DNA from: Priestia iocasae
Lineage (GTDB): Bacteria > Bacillota > Bacilli > Bacillales > Bacillaceae_H
Direction of reading: 5' to 3'
Assembly: GCF_016909075.1 (NCBI RefSeq)
Contig: NZ_JAFBFC010000001.1
Location: 124,001-188,000, forward strand
Length of the DNA: 64,000 bases
In this document: positions 8,308 to 15,622 of the stretch, piece after piece
Layout: every line of letters starts with the position of its first letter
Numbering within the stretch: position 1 is the stretch's first letter
The notes under the pieces: generated by a model
What the model was told of the DNA's origin: nothing
Databases searched by the model: none
What the model saw: only the letters and a program-made list of their open reading frames with translations
Program-made: the position numbers and the translations under genes

Positions 8308-8889
8308 TTAATTAAGAAGCTTCTTTGCTTCATACAATCGTTGAAATGTAGTAAAAGTTTCAATAACAAAAAAGAGGAGTGTCAAAACAATTAGGTGCTT
8401 TGTAAATAAAATCATCGCTGTAAACAAAAGAAATCCTTCTGTTCGTTCTGCAAGTCCAGCTTGATAATAAAACGATTTAACTCCTTGCTTTTCTGACAAG
8501 GCCCCGACCGTTAAAAAAATTGTCATGGCATAAATGATGGATACACTTAGTAAAAGTAACGCCCACATTGCTTGTGGAAAACGAAAGGCTAAGCCAAGTA
8601 TGACACTAATCTCAACAAGTCGGTCAAAGCTTATATCAAGTAAGGTTCCCCAAGAGGATGGTTTTGTATTTCGAGCCATCGTTCCATCTACTGCATCAAG
8701 AAAACCTGAGAGCCATAACGCAAAAATAGCCCAATATGGATGGTCAAAATAAATAAACAAACCAGACGAAACACCAATAAGAAAAGCAAGAAACGTAATA
8801 TGATTAGCATGTAATCCTCGATTTAAGAAAAAGGTGGCTGTTTTTTCAATTGCAGGTTGTACATATTTTCGGGCGTGAGTATCTAACAT
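8308..8889 (-). CDS. CDP-alcohol phosphatidyltransferase family protein
   Basis: Predicted integral membrane enzyme moving a phosphatidyl group from CDP-diacylglycerol to an alcohol. The family signature is complete: D65xxD68GxxAR73, then G81xxxD85xxxD89, the metal and nucleotide ligands. The 193 residues contain about five or six hydrophobic segments, the size of PgsA/YnjF-like proteins. GAAAGGAGACC precedes the ATG. It is probably not the essential PgsA, whose usual context is elsewhere, so its alcohol substrate is open. Its promoter faces the TVP38 gene across a shared Crp/Fnr-like operator. Confidence 0.85.
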   Translation of the reverse strand: MLDTHARKYVQPAIEKTATFFLNRGLHANHITFLAFLIGVSSGLFIYFDHPYWAIFALWLSGFLDAVDGTMARNTKPSSWGTLLDISFDRLVEISVILGLAFRFPQAMWALLLLSVSIIYAMTIFLTVGALSEKQGVKSFYYQAGLAERTEGFLLFTAMILFTKHLIVLTLLFFVIETFTTFQRLYEAKKLLN

Positions 8890-8925
8890 GAAGGTCTCCT
8901 TTCTAATCGTGTAAATATTGCTTTC

Positions 8926-8931
8926 ATTTTA
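8926..8931 (-). promoter_or_regulatory. -10 hexamer TAAAAT for the phosphatidyltransferase gene
   Basis: On the minus strand TAAAAT begins 29.5 bp from the centre of the inverted repeat at 8952-8969, placing that centre near -41.5. No good -35 is seen, as in activator-dependent promoters. Confidence 0.45.
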
Positions 8932-8951
8932 TAAGAAACAGAAATAACAAT

Positions 8952-8969
8952 ATGTAAGGAGGCTTACAT
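8952..8969. promoter_or_regulatory. Crp/Fnr-type operator, site A
   Basis: ATGTAA-N6-TTACAT, perfectly symmetric, centre 8960.5. It sits between divergent genes and is 29.5 bp from a -10 on each side. It shares the core GTAA-N6-TTAC with sites at 12915 and 13291. Confidence 0.55.
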
Positions 8970-8989
8970 TCAGATTGTTAAAAAGTGTT

Positions 8990-8995
8990 TATAAT
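8990..8995 (+). promoter_or_regulatory. -10 hexamer TATAAT of the TVP38/oxidoreductase operon
   Basis: Perfect -10 with no acceptable -35 at 16-18 bp. The operator at 8952-8969 takes the -35 place, with its centre near -41.5. Confidence 0.55.
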
Positions 8996-9058
8996 ACATG
9001 TAAATTCAAATAAATGCATGAAGTAAACAATGAGATGACAATGAAAGGATTAAAAAGA

Positions 9059-9703
9059 ATGAACAAACTAAACAAAAAAGTGAAAGTAGGATTAATCTTA
9101 CTGGTTGTTGGAATCATCATTTGGTTTAGTCGGTCTTATTTAAATTTTGATACAAATCAAATACGAGACTGGATTTTATCATTTGGAATATTATCACCTG
9201 TTGTGTATATCATTGTTTACACAATAAGGCCACTTATCTTTTTTCCGGCATCCATTTTATCTATTGCTGGAGGATTAGCGTTTGGTTCATTATTTGGAAC
9301 GCTTTACACAATTATAGGTGCGACTTCAGGTGCGGTTGTGTCGTTTATCGTTGCCAGAAAATTAGGTAAGAACATCGGGGGAGACAAACGTGAAGGAAAT
9401 GTAAAAAAAATTCAACAACAAATGGAGAAAAACGGCTTTCTCTATGTTCTTCTGTTTCGACTTCTTCCTATTTTAAATTTTGATTTAGTGAGTTATTTAG
9501 CAGGTGTTTCAAGAGTACGATTTGTATCATTCTTTTTAGGAACGTTGATTGGTATTATACCAGGCACATTTGCTTACAACTTTTTGGGGAGCAGTATTAT
9601 AAGTGGTGATCCAACTATTATTATCATTGCTATTATCGTGTTCATCTTACTCACAGCTATTCCTATATTGATTAAAAATCGATTTAGCAAAAGCTCAAAT
9701 TAG
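9059..9703 (+). CDS. TVP38/TMEM64 (DedA/VTT-type) membrane protein
   Basis: Polytopic membrane protein of the SNARE-associated/VTT family, whose members are linked to lipid scrambling or transport; the exact role here is unknown. The family core is visible: GGLAFGSLFGTLYTIIGATSG, ARKLGKNIGG, then FRLLPILNFDLVSYLAGVSRV. The start is ATG 9059, with AAAGGAT 8 nt upstream; the frame is open to 9014. The product is 214 residues. It is followed after 28 nt by the FAD oxidoreductase. Such pairs also occur as single fused proteins in other bacteria, which supports joint function. Confidence 0.85.
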   Translation: MNKLNKKVKVGLILLVVGIIIWFSRSYLNFDTNQIRDWILSFGILSPVVYIIVYTIRPLIFFPASILSIAGGLAFGSLFGTLYTIIGATSGAVVSFIVARKLGKNIGGDKREGNVKKIQQQMEKNGFLYVLLFRLLPILNFDLVSYLAGVSRVRFVSFFLGTLIGIIPGTFAYNFLGSSIISGDPTIIIIAIIVFILLTAIPILIKNRFSKSSN

Positions 9704-9731
9704 TTATTTTATGAAAAGAGAGGGATTCATC

Positions 9732-11159
9732 GTGAAAAAATATGATGTCATTGTTATTGGTGGGGGAGCTGGTGGATTAACAGTAGCGGCTGGTGCTGCT
9801 AGCTTAGGTGCTAAAGTGGCTCTGATTGAAAAAAATTCAGAGCTAGGTGGAGATTGCCTGCATTATGGATGCGTCCCTTCTAAAGCGTTTATTACGGCAG
9901 CTAAAGAGGTTCATGAAACATTTAAATCTGCCAAGAAATTCGGATTAAAAGTCGAGGGGACTGCTCCTTTAGAACATGCAATGAACAGAGTAAAGGAAGC
10001 GATCTCCATTATTCAAGAGCATGATAGTAAAGAGCGGTTCAAACAATTAGGAATTGATTTGTTTGAAGGAAAAGGATATTTGAAAACGACCACTCAAGTA
10101 CAAATCAATAAAGAAAAGACGATTGAAGGAAAGCGTATTGTTCTTGCAACAGGTTCAAGGCCGAACATCCCGCCGATAGACGGGTTATTGGAAGCTGGCT
10201 TTCTTACAAATGAAACGCTTTTTGAAGTCAAGAAAGCGCCAAAACGCTTGTTAGTCATTGGCGGAGGCCCTATTGGATTAGAGATGGCTCAATCGTTTGC
10301 TAGGTTCGGATCAGAGGTCACGATAATGGAAGGGAATTCGACTATATTTAGCAAAGAAGATGAAGAAATCGTCCCTATCGTTCTTACTGAATTACAAAAA
10401 GAAATGACGTTTCGATTTAATGTATCAATAAAAAAAGTTGAAAAGAAAGAGAATGAGAAAATAGTTACATTTGAGCAAAACGGAAAGATAGAGGAACTTA
10501 TCTTTGACGAAATTCTACTCTCCGCTGGTCGAAAGCCTAACACGGATGGTCTGGGACTAGAAGAAGTGGGAGTTACACTCAAGCATGGCTATGCAGTCGT
10601 TAATGAATATCTACAAACGAATGTTCCAACTATTTATGCGGTTGGAGATGTAAATGGGCAATTTCAATTTACTCACGCTGCAGGAATGGAAGGGAAAGTG
10701 GTTGTACGAAATGCTGTATTCGGTATAAAAGGAAAAGTAAAGTATGATCATGTTCCATGGGTTACGTACACAGATCCTGAGGTCTTTCATTTAGGATTAA
10801 CAGAAAGAGAAGCGAAAGAAACACATGGGGATAACATTCGTGTTTTCAAGGTTGATGTGAAAAATGTTGACCGATTCGTGTCTGACCGTGATGCAGTTGG
10901 TTTATTAAAAGTCATAACCAATGAAAAAGGCACGATTTTAGGAGCACATGCAGTTGGAAAAAACGCAGGAGACTGGATGCAAGAGATTACATTTGCTAAA
11001 GCGCAGGGACATAAAATTGGAGATATCTCAAATGTGATTCATCCTTATCCCACTCATGGAGCAATTATTCAACAAGCGGCTGATCAGTATTGGAGAGAAA
11101 AGCTCTTTAATGGATGGGTACCAAAAGTAGCTGAAACATACATTAAATGGTTTAGATAA
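9732..11159 (+). CDS. FAD-dependent NAD(P)-disulfide oxidoreductase
   Basis: Class I pyridine nucleotide-disulfide oxidoreductase resembling mercuric reductase and dihydrolipoamide dehydrogenase. The FAD motif is GGGAGGLTVAAG, the redox pair is GDCLHYGCVPSK (CxxxxC), the NAD(P) motif is GGGPIGLE, and the C-terminal HPYPTH supplies the active-site histidine. It lacks an N-terminal heavy-metal domain and the terminal Cys pair of MerA, so a mercury role is unlikely. I chose GTG 9732 after GAGAGGG, giving 475 residues. It is co-transcribed with the TVP38 gene. The physiological disulfide substrate is not known. Confidence 0.85.
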   Translation: MKKYDVIVIGGGAGGLTVAAGAASLGAKVALIEKNSELGGDCLHYGCVPSKAFITAAKEVHETFKSAKKFGLKVEGTAPLEHAMNRVKEAISIIQEHDSKERFKQLGIDLFEGKGYLKTTTQVQINKEKTIEGKRIVLATGSRPNIPPIDGLLEAGFLTNETLFEVKKAPKRLLVIGGGPIGLEMAQSFARFGSEVTIMEGNSTIFSKEDEEIVPIVLTELQKEMTFRFNVSIKKVEKKENEKIVTFEQNGKIEELIFDEILLSAGRKPNTDGLGLEEVGVTLKHGYAVVNEYLQTNVPTIYAVGDVNGQFQFTHAAGMEGKVVVRNAVFGIKGKVKYDHVPWVTYTDPEVFHLGLTEREAKETHGDNIRVFKVDVKNVDRFVSDRDAVGLLKVITNEKGTILGAHAVGKNAGDWMQEITFAKAQGHKIGDISNVIHPYPTHGAIIQQAADQYWREKLFNGWVPKVAETYIKWFR

Positions 11160-11367
11160 TTATATGTATGAAGCAAAAAGGTAGTAGAGCGAATGTTTGA
11201 GTAATGACTTCGATTTTTTCGTGATAAATTGAACCAATCTACGATGATTACACGGAAATTTAGGTATCAAACATGTTTAAGAATAGAAAAATCGTGAAGA
11301 TAAATGATATAGAAGAACAATTAGTTTATTATTCCTACTAAAAACGTTAAAAAAGGAGAGGTTTTTA

Positions 11368-11871
11368 ATGCCTGAATTTACATTAAAGAGTCAAGTTCCC
11401 GATTTCTCACTACCTACCGTGACAGGAGAGACGTTTTCATTCGACTCTCATCAAAAAGAACATCAGTCATGGCATCTTATTATTTTCTTTAGAGGGGCTT
11501 GGTGTCCAGTCTGTGTGAGTGACTTAAAAGATCTCGAGGGTAGTAAAGGGTTCTTTGAGGAAAAGAATGTTCATATTATAACCATTTCGACTGATAGTGT
11601 CGCTAATTTAAAAGAGATGGTAGAAGAGCATCAATTAACAATGCCCGTACTCTCAGATGAGAAGTTAGAGGCGTTGAAGGAATATGGTGTTTACTATCAT
11701 GGAGAGGATGCTCCTTATGAAGATCATGGTGAACATGGAGAGCCTGCCTATTTTCTAGTAGATGAGGAAGGTAAGTTACTCTATCAGCAAAAGCAAACAA
11801 GTCCGTTTGGTCGTCCTAGTACCACAGAGTTAAGAAAAATAGTTCAGTATATCAAGAAAAATATGAAGTGA
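11368..11871 (+). CDS. Peroxiredoxin (AhpC/TSA family)
   Basis: Predicted cytoplasmic thiol peroxidase reducing hydroperoxides. The peroxidatic motif is RGAWCPVCVSDL with Cys46 and Cys49 as a CxxC, a pattern of the atypical or PRX-like_2 group. The 167-residue thioredoxin fold includes the later cis-proline region near ETAYFLVDEEG (seen as EPAYFLVDEEG). AAAAAAGGAGAGG precedes the ATG. It lies between two putative Crp/Fnr-controlled units, but I found no GTAA-N6-TTAC site in its 208-bp upstream region, so shared control is not shown. Confidence 0.88.
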   Translation: MPEFTLKSQVPDFSLPTVTGETFSFDSHQKEHQSWHLIIFFRGAWCPVCVSDLKDLEGSKGFFEEKNVHIITISTDSVANLKEMVEEHQLTMPVLSDEKLEALKEYGVYYHGEDAPYEDHGEHGEPAYFLVDEEGKLLYQQKQTSPFGRPSTTELRKIVQYIKKNMK

Positions 11872-12021
11872 CACAAAAAATGCGAATAAGTAAAGTTGAG
11901 TTAGCTACATGACAGGATTCATGAAAAGAAGGCGAGTCACCTCATATTAGGGATGATTTGCTTTTTCTGTCGTTCCTAACAAATGACTGCTAGTGCATAT
12001 CGTAATAAAGAGGTTAGGTAT

Positions 12022-12061
12022 AAAAAAAGAGAATTCGATAAGTAGAATTCTCTCTTTTTAG
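12022..12061. terminator. Bidirectional terminator
   Basis: AAAAGAGAATTC / GAATTCTCTCTTTTT stem with a GATAAGTA loop between the convergent peroxiredoxin and Crp/Fnr genes. Confidence 0.85.
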
Positions 12062-12064
12062 GCT

Positions 12065-12751
12065 TTATATTTCTTCTAATAACTCCTCAATTTTTTCAAC
12101 ATTAATAGACAACTTTAGTCCTCTCTTCATGTAGCCCTCTTTTTTTAATTTACTAATAACAGCACTCGTTGTTTCTCTTGTTGAGCCAATCATATTTGCA
12201 ATATCTTGATGTGTAATTTTCATCTCAATTGTTTGCCATTCATTTTTTCGTTTCCCTGTTTTTTCACTAAGATGTAACAGTAAATATAAAATTCGGTATC
12301 GAACATCACTTAAAGCAATTTTTTCGCTTAGGCTATATAAGTCTTTTAAGCGTGTGGATAAAATATTTATGAACTTTAAAGCGATTTTTGGGTTCTGCTC
12401 AATAAATCCTTCAAACTGTTCACGGCTAATTGTACATAAATACGTATCGGTCATCGCTTCTGCATAAATTTGATCATCTGTTAAGGAAAGAGTAGCTGTT
12501 TCACCAAATATATTTCCGTCCACTAGAATATCGATTGTAAATTGCTTGCCACTTTGATTCATACGATATAAGCGCACTTGCCCTTTTTTCAAAAGGAACA
12601 ATGCTTCGATTGGGCTATCAGGTGTTAAAATTAACGTTCCTTTTTTAACAGGCTTCATTTCACTGATGGTATCAATCATTTTTAAATCATCCATTGAAAG
12701 CTCATCAAACAAACTAATTTGTGAGAGTAAAAAGATTTTATCCATGTTCAC
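12065..12751 (-). CDS. Crp/Fnr-family transcriptional regulator
   Basis: Two-domain regulator: a cyclic-nucleotide-binding-type beta barrel (about residues 15-125, GQVRLYRMNQSGKQFTI, GNIFGETATLS), a long dimer helix, then a winged helix (about 170-215). The recognition helix reads GSTRETTSAVISKLKKEG. The 228 residues hold one cysteine, so an oxygen-sensing Fe-S cluster like Fnr is excluded. The cAMP-contact pattern of Crp is not clear either, so the effector is unknown. GAGGAGCAGTGAAC precedes the start. It is divergent from the glutaredoxin-like gene across site B and is the obvious candidate to bind sites A-C. Confidence 0.88.
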   Translation of the reverse strand: MNMDKIFLLSQISLFDELSMDDLKMIDTISEMKPVKKGTLILTPDSPIEALFLLKKGQVRLYRMNQSGKQFTIDILVDGNIFGETATLSLTDDQIYAEAMTDTYLCTISREQFEGFIEQNPKIALKFINILSTRLKDLYSLSEKIALSDVRYRILYLLLHLSEKTGKRKNEWQTIEMKITHQDIANMIGSTRETTSAVISKLKKEGYMKRGLKLSINVEKIEELLEEI

Positions 12752-12891
12752 TGCTCCTCTTTTCTATTGAAACAATTTTTGATTGTAGTGAAAGTAACAT
12801 ACATATATGACAAATACTTAAAAGCATAGTAGAAATAATAGACGAAATATCCCTTCTTTTTCAACTTGTTTATCTTCTATTGAATACATCT

Positions 12892-12897
12892 AGTATA
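12892..12897 (-). promoter_or_regulatory. -10-like hexamer TATACT for the Crp/Fnr gene
   Basis: Minus-strand TATACT starts 28.5 bp from the centre of site B, one base off the spacing seen elsewhere. It suggests autoregulation. Confidence 0.3.
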
Positions 12898-12914
12898 ACG
12901 ATGTGTTATGTATA

Positions 12915-12936
12915 TTCAGTAAGGTACATTACTGAA
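12915..12936. promoter_or_regulatory. Crp/Fnr-type operator, site B
   Basis: TTCAGTAA-N6-TTACTGAA, perfectly symmetric, centre 12925.5, between the Crp/Fnr gene and the glutaredoxin-like gene. A -10-like TATCGT at 12955-12960 begins 29.5 bp from the centre. Confidence 0.6.
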
Positions 12937-12982
12937 AAATGATTCACCATCTTTTATCGTATCATTAGGGGGGAATGTAAAA

Positions 12983-13231
12983 GTGAAACCAGTACTTTAT
13001 ATCATTGACGGATGTCACAATTGCTTTGAAGTAAGAAGACATTTAGTAAAAGAAGAGATACAGTTTGACGAAATTAACTTATTGCATAACCGACAAGCAG
13101 CTAAGGAATTAAAAAGAAAGGCGGGAGAAATAACTGCCCCTGTCTTTATTCAAGGAAACATAATCATAAAAGATTTGAACATCTTGCAAGTTAAAAAAAC
13201 ATCATACGGTAATAATAGAATCAACATGTGA
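12983..13231 (+). CDS. Glutaredoxin-like small thiol protein
   Basis: An 82-residue thioredoxin-fold protein, probably a thiol-disulfide exchange factor in the cytoplasm. Cys11 and Cys14 form CHNC after the first strand, in the position of the glutaredoxin/NrdH active site. TAPVFIQGN supplies the cis-proline loop. The C-terminal tail is basic and lacks the usual full last helix. The start is GTG 12983, set by AGGGGGGAA. It is divergent from the Crp/Fnr gene and 135 bp upstream of osmC, which fits one redox-responsive group. Confidence 0.75.
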   Translation: MKPVLYIIDGCHNCFEVRRHLVKEEIQFDEINLLHNRQAAKELKRKAGEITAPVFIQGNIIIKDLNILQVKKTSYGNNRINM

Positions 13232-13253
13232 AGAAGGTGTGTAATCTTTATTT

Positions 13254-13269
13254 TTCTTATACGTAAGAA
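13254..13269. promoter_or_regulatory. Small palindrome TTCTTA-N4-TAAGAA
   Basis: Six-base arms just upstream of site C, 23-38 bp after the glutaredoxin-like stop. It could be a weak transcript end or an added operator. Support is slight. Confidence 0.25.
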
Positions 13270-13290
13270 TATTTTTATTGAAGATAGCAA

Positions 13291-13308
13291 ATGTAATCTC
13301 CCTTACAG
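13291..13308. promoter_or_regulatory. Crp/Fnr-type operator, site C
   Basis: TGTAA-N6-TTACA, centre 13299.5, before osmC. The -10-like TACAAT at 13329-13334 begins 29.5 bp from the centre, with no usable -35. Confidence 0.55.
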
Positions 13309-13366
13309 ATTGTATCAACTATTTTTCGTACAATAAGCATGTATAAAACATTAGGAGGTATTCAAC

Positions 13367-13807
13367 ATGGCAACTAAAACAAAAGTACAAGTAACAGGAA
13401 ATACAGATGGAATGCAAACAGTCTTAACGGCAGGTAAACATAAAGTAGTTATTGATGAACCAAAAAACATGGGTGGTAAGGACGAAGCGGCTGATCCACT
13501 TGCTACATTACTATCATCATTAGCAGGATGCGAAAACGTTATTGCTAACATGGTAGCAAAAGAAATTCAATTTGATCTACAAGGAATTGAATTTGATATT
13601 AAAGGGATTTTAGATACTCGTGGCTTAATGGGCGACAAAAGTGTAAAGCCATACTTTGAAAAAGTAACAATTGAAGCAAAAGTGAAAACGTCTGAGACAC
13701 AAGAGCGTGTAGACGAACTACAACGTATTACGGATGAACGCTGCCCTGTTTACACAACATTAAAAGCAGCAGGTATTGAATTAGAACCTAAATGGACAAA
13801 AGCATAA
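13367..13807 (+). CDS. OsmC/Ohr-family peroxidase
   Basis: Thiol-dependent peroxidase-type protein of the OsmC superfamily, expected to reduce organic hydroperoxides or act on related reactive species. Both conserved cysteines are present: Cys55 in SSLAGCENVIA and Cys126 in TDERCPVYTT. The 146 residues match the YhfA-like OsmC branch rather than classic Ohr. TAGGAGG precedes the ATG by 8 nt. It has its own promoter candidate with operator site C, and hairpin copy 3 follows 133 nt downstream. Confidence 0.88.
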   Translation: MATKTKVQVTGNTDGMQTVLTAGKHKVVIDEPKNMGGKDEAADPLATLLSSLAGCENVIANMVAKEIQFDLQGIEFDIKGILDTRGLMGDKSVKPYFEKVTIEAKVKTSETQERVDELQRITDERCPVYTTLKAAGIELEPKWTKA

Positions 13808-13939
13808 TTACTATCATCTCATAAAATGGTGCAAATGTACCTCATTGATGTGAAGACGTTAATTGTGCATAAAAGCTGAATCTGTTTTAATCTTATAGAG
13901 CTCCTTTTTTTATAAGAGGATTGAGTTACAGATACACAC

Positions 13940-13985
13940 AGCCGCCTTTTTTGTGAGAAATCATAAAAAAGGCGGCTATTTATAT
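13940..13985 (+). repeat. Dispersed hairpin, copy 3 (after osmC)
   Basis: AGCCGCCTTTTTTGTGA / TCATAAAAAAGGCGGCT with a GAAA loop, then ATTTATAT. Stem sequence differs from copies 1 and 2, but the TGA-loop-TCA core and 3' tail are kept. Confidence 0.75.
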
Positions 13986-14132
13986 GGCGTTTTCTAAAGA
14001 TGAAAGGTTGTTTTATCAAGCGTATGAAGTGATGTTGTTAATGAATGAATGAGAGTACTTATAAAAGAAAAAGAAGTTTGCAAAAATAAACAGTAAGCTT
14101 GCACGTCATTTTGAGTTTGTCATAATATATAA

Positions 14133-14148
14133 ATATATGTACATATAT
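14133..14148. promoter_or_regulatory. 16-bp palindrome upstream of czcD
   Basis: ATATATGTACATATAT, perfectly symmetric, ends 21 bp before the czcD start and close to the ribosome binding site. It is a candidate site for CzrA, though AT-rich palindromes occur by chance. Confidence 0.35.
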
Positions 14149-14169
14149 TCATATAAAGGGGAGGATTTA

Positions 14170-15084
14170 ATGGGACATTCGCATAGTCATGGAGCTCATG
14201 GACATCATCATGGAAGTAACAATAAATCAGCATTAAAGTGGTCGTTTTTCATTATTACAGCTTATATGATTATTGAAGTAATTGGTGGTATCTTAACAAA
14301 CAGCTTAGCGTTATTATCAGATGCGGGGCATATGTTAAGTGATGCTGCTGCATTAGGGTTAAGCTTCTTAGCTCTTACGTTTGGACAAAAGGGTGCTTCT
14401 CTTTCAAAGACGTTTGGCTATAAACGCTTCGAAATTCTTGCTGCATTTATCAATGGGATGACGCTTATCGCAATTTCTCTTTATATTTTTTGGGAAGCAT
14501 ATCAACGAATTTTAGATCCTCCTGAAGTAGTAAGTACAGGCATGTTAATTGTTTCTTCTATAGGTCTTCTTGTAAACATGCTAGCCGCGTATATCCTTAT
14601 GAAAGGTGACAAGGATGAAAACTTAAACGTTCAAAGTGCGTTTCTACATGTTCTTGGTGATATGTTAGGGTCAGTTGGTGCAATTGTAGCTGCACTTCTT
14701 ATTATGTTTTTGGGATGGAGCCTGGCTGATCCACTTGCAAGTATTATTGTAGCGGTGTTAATCATTATCAGTGGTTGGCGTGTCACAAGGGATGCGTTTC
14801 ATATTCTCATGGAAGGTGTGCCATCAAACATTGATGTCAAAGAAGTAAAAGATACACTGCTTAGCTTGGATGAAGTAAAAGACGTACACGACCTACATAT
14901 TTGGGCTATTACGTCTGACTTTCCTAGTCTTAGCTGTCATTTTGTTGTAGAGCAAGACACGGATCATCAAAAGCTTCTTTTAAAAGCTAAAAAAGTCTTA
15001 CATGATGAATTTAACTTGCATCATACTACCATTCAAATCGATGTTGAAGGTTATACTTGTTTAAACGGAGATCATTGTAACTAA
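14170..15084 (+). CDS. czcD: Cation diffusion facilitator (Zn/Cd/Co exporter)
   Basis: Membrane antiporter that expels divalent metals such as zinc and cadmium. It has a histidine-rich N-terminus (GHSHSHGAHGHHHG), six membrane segments, and the metal-site pairs SDAGHMLSDA in helix 2 and HVLGDMLGS in helix 5, then a cytoplasmic C-terminal domain ending in CLNGDHCN. The frame is open from 14137, but AAAGGGGAGGAT points to ATG 14170, giving 304 residues, close to B. subtilis CzcD. It is convergent with czrA, the likely controlling repressor. Confidence 0.92.
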   Translation: MGHSHSHGAHGHHHGSNNKSALKWSFFIITAYMIIEVIGGILTNSLALLSDAGHMLSDAAALGLSFLALTFGQKGASLSKTFGYKRFEILAAFINGMTLIAISLYIFWEAYQRILDPPEVVSTGMLIVSSIGLLVNMLAAYILMKGDKDENLNVQSAFLHVLGDMLGSVGAIVAALLIMFLGWSLADPLASIIVAVLIIISGWRVTRDAFHILMEGVPSNIDVKEVKDTLLSLDEVKDVHDLHIWAITSDFPSLSCHFVVEQDTDHQKLLLKAKKVLHDEFNLHHTTIQIDVEGYTCLNGDHCN

Positions 15085-15144
15085 AAAAATACCTGGCTCA
15101 CTACATTCAGCTATAGTCATAAGTAGTGAGCCAGGTATTTTGTC
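15085..15144. terminator. Bidirectional terminator between czcD and czrA
   Basis: Long stem with arms AAAATACCTGGCTCACTAC and GTAGTGAGCCAGGTATTTT around an 18-nt loop. Confidence 0.9.
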
Positions 15145-15163
15145 TATTTCAGTGATAACCCTC

Positions 15164-15487
15164 TTACATATGGCGTGCATGGTCAATCATCTGTTTCAGA
15201 ACATGAACGACATGCTCGTCGTCATGAGAATAAAACATTGTCGTACCTTCTCTCCTGAATTTCACCAATCGGATATTTTTTAAAAAGCGAAGTTGATGGG
15301 ATACGGTAGATTGAAGCAAGGATAGTTTCTCAGCAATTTCATTCACTGAATGTTCTCCTTCAAACAAGAGATGAAGAATTCTAAGACGAGTTGGATCAGA
15401 AAGGCCTTTAAACGTTTGAGACACAATAAACAACGTTTCTTCGTCTAGACTGTAATCTTGATTTAGGTGTAACTCCTCTTCATGCAT
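15164..15487 (-). CDS. czrA: ArsR/SmtB-family metal-responsive repressor CzrA
   Basis: Zinc/cobalt/cadmium-responsive repressor of metal efflux genes. The 107-residue winged helix carries the family HTH ([21 protein letters not shown]) and a C-terminal helix with [18 protein letters not shown], which supplies the Asp and His ligands of the alpha-5 metal site. I chose the internal ATG (minus strand, 15487) because AAAAGGAGAT precedes it, giving the exact B. subtilis CzrA length; the frame extends to 15547. It is divergent from cadC with a shared operator region. Confidence 0.88.
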   Translation of the reverse strand: MHEEELHLNQDYSLDEETLFIVSQTFKGLSDPTRLRILHLLFEGEHSVNEIAEKLSLLQSTVSHQLRFLKNIRLVKFRREGTTMFYSHDDEHVVHVLKQMIDHARHM

Positions 15488-15570
15488 GTTACGATCTCCT
15501 TTTCCCTTTATTTCCTTCATTATAGAAAAGTCTTCTTCCAAGCACAATAACAGTATCGAGAGAAAATATA

Positions 15571-15592
15571 CAAATATTCAAATGAATGTTTG
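15571..15592. promoter_or_regulatory. ArsR-family operator candidate 1
   Basis: CAAATATTCA-AA-TGAATGTTTG, a 10-2-10 inverted repeat with one mismatch and the TTCA/TGAA centre typical of SmtB/CzrA sites. It overlaps the -35 of the cadC promoter. Confidence 0.6.
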
Positions 15593-15618
15593 ACCATTTA
15601 ATTAAATTGGCATATATT
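15590..15618 (+). promoter_or_regulatory. Sigma-A promoter of cadC-cadA
   Basis: TTGACC at 15590-15595, a 17-bp spacer and TATATT at 15613-15618. Confidence 0.6.
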
Positions 15619-15622
15619 ATAA

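Noticed and set aside
9711-11159. Mercuric reductase identity for the FAD oxidoreductase
   Set aside because: Lacks the N-terminal metal domain and C-terminal cysteine pair, and no mer genes are nearby.
11160-11367. Crp/Fnr-type site before the peroxiredoxin gene
   Set aside because: No GTAA-N6-TTAC repeat found; AAACATGTTT at about 11268 has a different form.
12065-12751. Oxygen-sensing Fnr identity
   Set aside because: Only one cysteine in the protein, so it cannot hold an Fnr-type Fe-S cluster.
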